From positions 1 through 64,000 of the forward strand of contig DATMAU010000008.1 of NCBI GenBank assembly GCA_035559775.1: a stretch of DNA of 64,000 nucleotides. Reading direction: 5' to 3'. The DNA is from AG1 sp035559775. Lineage in GTDB: Archaea > Thermoproteota > Thermoprotei_A > Sulfolobales > AG1. The position numbers and the translations under genes were made by a program. The notes below the pieces were generated by a model. That model saw only the letters and a list, made by a program, of their open reading frames with translations. It was not told the origin of the DNA and did not search any database. Each line of letters opens with the position of its first letter. Position 1 is the stretch's first letter. Positions 61,682 through 64,000 of the stretch are shown here, piece after piece.

Positions 61682-62800
61682 ATGAGGGGAAAGGTCTGGC
61701 TTGTCACTGCATCTATATACGTGCTTGATAATCTGTGGGGTTTTAGGGTTAAAGGTGATCTAGACGATGTGGAGAGGATCATAGTTGTTGATGAGGGGGA
61801 TGAGAGGGTTAGACAAGAATCGCTCAAGATGCTAAAAGATCTCGATATAGAGTTCCACGGACCTAGGGAGAGAGAGGCTTTCTTCAGATCTAGATATGGT
61901 TCTTCTTATGAGAAATACTTATCCCTTATACCCGAGAGATCCCACGCTGAGACAAGCTATGGATTTCTCCTAGCATACGAGGCTGGTGCTGACTATATAA
62001 TAGAGATCGATGATGATGTGTATCCTGAGCAGGGTTATAGCCTTGTTAAGGATCATTTATCTTCCCTGGCTAATGGCAATGGTGTGGGTATCGAGTCGCC
62101 GGGAAAGTGGATAAACACCGTGGACTTCCTCAAGCTGAAACCAAGCATGAGCCTGTTCCCCAGAGGACATCCGTACGATCCCTCAACAAGAGTTGGAAAC
62201 TACAGTCACCGCGTTCAGGATGCCGAGTGTGTGTTAAACATGGGGCTCTGGACTGGACACCCGGATCTAGATGCGCTCACAATACTCTATCTAGGTGGTA
62301 TGGATGGGAGGGCTCCTGTAGAGTCTGTTGGTATTAAGGAGGAGAGGATCATACCCCTTCCGGGGAACTACTTCGCTGTATGCTCGATGAACACCTCTTT
62401 CTCGAGAAAAATAGTGCCGGCGTTCTACCAGCTATATATGAGATACATGGGTATCGATAGGTTCGACGACATATGGTCTGGGATCATTATCAAGAAGATC
62501 GCAGATAGCATTGGCGATAAAATATGCTTTGGAAAACCAGCTGCAAGACATGTGAAGAGGCCAAGACCTGTGTGGAAAGATCTGAGGGCAGAGTTAGAGG
62601 GTATGATAATAAACGAGACCTTATGGAGAATCATAGACAGTGCTGATATATCGAGTAAGAGCTACCAGGACGCATATTTAGAGATAGCAAACCATATTGA
62701 AAGAAGCCTGGGAGTATTCAAGGAAGAGCTTCATAGAAAATTCATAGCAACCCAGGTGGAGAAGATGAGGACCTGGATAGACGCTATCGATAAACTCTAA
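61682..62800 (+). CDS. GT75-like glycosyltransferase (reversibly glycosylated polypeptide / UDP-arabinopyranose mutase family)
   Basis: A 372-residue GT-A-fold protein. The DxD-type motif is YIIEIDDDVYPEQG near residue 107. Other landmarks of the plant RGP/UAM family follow in order: VLNMGLWTGHPDLDALT near 178, PLPGNYFAVCSMNTSFSR near 225-240 and YMGIDRFDDIWSGIIIKKIADSIGD near 256-280, then HVKRPRP. Plant members interconvert UDP-arabinose ring forms; archaeal relatives probably handle a nucleotide sugar for surface glycans. ATG 61682 fits a TATA-like CTATAATAT (61645-61653); GTG 61673 is possible. The gene stands alone. Confidence 0.75.
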   Translation: MRGKVWLVTASIYVLDNLWGFRVKGDLDDVERIIVVDEGDERVRQESLKMLKDLDIEFHGPREREAFFRSRYGSSYEKYLSLIPERSHAETSYGFLLAYEAGADYIIEIDDDVYPEQGYSLVKDHLSSLANGNGVGIESPGKWINTVDFLKLKPSMSLFPRGHPYDPSTRVGNYSHRVQDAECVLNMGLWTGHPDLDALTILYLGGMDGRAPVESVGIKEERIIPLPGNYFAVCSMNTSFSRKIVPAFYQLYMRYMGIDRFDDIWSGIIIKKIADSIGDKICFGKPAARHVKRPRPVWKDLRAELEGMIINETLWRIIDSADISSKSYQDAYLEIANHIERSLGVFKEELHRKFIATQVEKMRTWIDAIDKL

Positions 62801-62860
62801 CCTTTAACTATATAGTGTTGGATATAAAACAAGTATGCGTTAATCAAAAACAGGTTTGAT

Positions 62861-64000
62861 CTATATTCTCTTGATCCATCTAACCGTGTCGGAGGTTGTG
62901 TCAACAACAGCGACTTTCTCCCAAGAGGGTTTACCGTCTTTCGTAACCACAGCCCACACGTCATAGTCACCGCTAGCTCTATCCCCGTTATCATCAAGGA
63001 TCGTCCATCCGGAAACGCCGAAGTAGTTTCTAGCTACAGATAACATAGCGTTCTTTATAGCCTCTCCGTCATATTTACCAGCCTGTATTATGGCAAGCCC
63101 CAATAGCCATACACAATCATATGCCGTGGCAGGATATGTTCCTGGTAACTCGCCCGTCCTAGCCCTAAACTTGTTCATAAAGTCCATAAACTTAGGACTC
63201 TCGGTTGGAGCGAATATGGTTGCTAGATGTTTAACCCTAACGAGCTGAGTTCCAGCTGCCTCCAAGATCTTTAGATTCATTGCTGTTCCATCGCTCCCAA
63301 ACCATGTTACGCCCATAAGCTCTGGATAGCCCCCAGCCTGTGCGGTTACGGTTCCCCCTTCCTCGAAGCTTATTAGAAGTACACCAACAGATCCGGCACC
63401 ATATCTGTTCACGGCGTCTCTTACTGCTGATGCTGCTGCGGCAAGCTCTGCTGAGAAATCACCCTTCCTGGGATCAAATCCAACCTTGCCAAGAACAGTG
63501 CCTCCTATCTCCTTATACCTAGCCTCTGTGCCATCCGCTAAACCCTTGCCCCAGGCATCGTTCCTATATAGGATATATGCATACTTTACCCCATAGTCCA
63601 TCATAAGTCTCGCTATAGCCTTCGCCTGGAAGAGATCGTTTGGAACGTCTCTGAATATATAGTCAGGCACTGCGAGGTCGACTGCTGTTGATGACTGGCT
63701 GCACACTACTATCTTGTTACCATCAGCATAGCTCTTCAGATTCCTAACCTCAGCACTGCTCATAGGCCCGACAACAACCCTCACACCTCTGGCATAGAGG
63801 CTCTGAAGCTTGGCGAGAGCTGTTGTCGGGTCTGTAGCGCTATCCTCGATAATGAGCCTAAATGTTACCGGGAGTCCTAGCGTCTTCACATAGTTGTTGA
63901 GATCATCTACAGCTATTTCAACAGCAGCCCTATTCAATGCACCCTCGCCTGCAAGATCACCGCTTAGTGGTAGCAAAGCTCCTATAAGTATTTCTCTTGG
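62861..64000 (-). CDS. LivK-type (branched-chain amino acid family) ABC substrate-binding protein, 5' end outside the window
   Basis: The frame runs open to the window edge, so the N-terminal signal region is missing. The 379 visible residues show the type I periplasmic-binding fold: IGALLPLSGDLAGEG, FRLIIEDSATDPTTALAKLQ, VVVGPMSSAEV, YAYILYRNDAWGKGLADG, GVTWFGSDGT and PGTYPATAYDCVWLLGLAI. Family members bind branched-chain or other amino acids, amides or aromatic acids. The rest of the transporter presumably lies beyond the window. The stop is TAG at 62863-62861, close to and converging with the GT75-like gene. Confidence 0.88.
   Translation of the reverse strand, partial: PREILIGALLPLSGDLAGEGALNRAAVEIAVDDLNNYVKTLGLPVTFRLIIEDSATDPTTALAKLQSLYARGVRVVVGPMSSAEVRNLKSYADGNKIVVCSQSSTAVDLAVPDYIFRDVPNDLFQAKAIARLMMDYGVKYAYILYRNDAWGKGLADGTEARYKEIGGTVLGKVGFDPRKGDFSAELAAAASAVRDAVNRYGAGSVGVLLISFEEGGTVTAQAGGYPELMGVTWFGSDGTAMNLKILEAAGTQLVRVKHLATIFAPTESPKFMDFMNKFRARTGELPGTYPATAYDCVWLLGLAIIQAGKYDGEAIKNAMLSVARNYFGVSGWTILDDNGDRASGDYDVWAVVTKDGKPSWEKVAVVDTTSDTVRWIKRI

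Noticed and set aside
1..64000. CRISPR array
   Set aside because: No regularly spaced identical 24-37-bp repeats were seen on either strand.

Overview
The window looks like chromosomal DNA from a hyperthermophilic archaeon of the Thermoproteota (crenarchaeal) type. The evidence is a Csl4 exosome subunit, an archaeal family B DNA polymerase, a tRNA-splicing endonuclease subunit, archease, a Trm5-like tRNA methyltransferase, archaeal-type glycyl-tRNA synthetase, heavy use of AGG/AGA/ATA codons, very many TTG and GTG starts, and TATA boxes about 26 bp upstream of start codons (leaderless transcripts). Inside operons, genes are joined by ATGA or TTGA overlaps. I cannot name the genus from this sequence alone.

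Layout. 1-7507: information processing (csl4, DNA polymerase B), a TIM-barrel protein, a KaiC/RecA-like ATPase and a thioredoxin-like/dihydropteroate-synthase-related pair. 7511-12734: a minus-strand ABC export operon (ATPase, 1090-residue surface protein, FtsX-like permease). 13135-16392: a NitT/TauT-type importer with a double-length fused permease, plus a free-standing AAA-associated domain protein. 16610-26734: amidase, a giant MMPL/RND membrane protein, CBS protein, Mrp ATPase, S66 peptidase and aldo/keto reductase. 26821-28365: an apparently intact tnpB element. 28601-35823: CaCA exchanger, a four-gene MoxR operon and an ArsB/NhaD-like antiporter. 36305-45430: glycyl-tRNA synthetase, membrane proteins, a Tat-exported PQQ-type sugar dehydrogenase, a SufR-like regulator, isoaspartyl peptidase and a CDF metal transporter with three C-terminal repeats. 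46300-49392: succinate dehydrogenase operon in the order A-C-D-B. 49544-55784: archease, a glycolate/lactate dehydrogenase pair, class II aldolase, splicing endonuclease and tRNA methyltransferase. 55884-61394: a complete BMP/nucleoside-type ABC importer split into two transcription blocks. 61682-64000: a GT75-like glycosyltransferase and a partial LivK-type binding protein.

The metabolism implied is heterotrophic and respiratory. Several uptake systems (BMP-type, LivK-type, NitT/TauT-type) feed a cell with succinate dehydrogenase, a GlcD-type flavoprotein and a PQQ-type sugar dehydrogenase.

The most unusual content is in the intergenic DNA. Two dispersed repeat families occur. Family A comprises one full-length tnpB element (26868-28365), a 338-bp internally deleted copy (42200-42537), two right-end relics facing each other (36045-36208) and left-end relics near 2095-2400. 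All right ends stop at the same ACAAACGG and are followed by unrelated flanks, as expected for an IS605/IS1341-like element with an omega-RNA. Family B is a set of at least four copies between 40.7 and 57.7 kb. They share a short reading frame (one intact copy of 81 codons) and a common terminus (AATGAAGCCCGAACC). I do not recognise family B, and it is the best candidate in the window for something undescribed.
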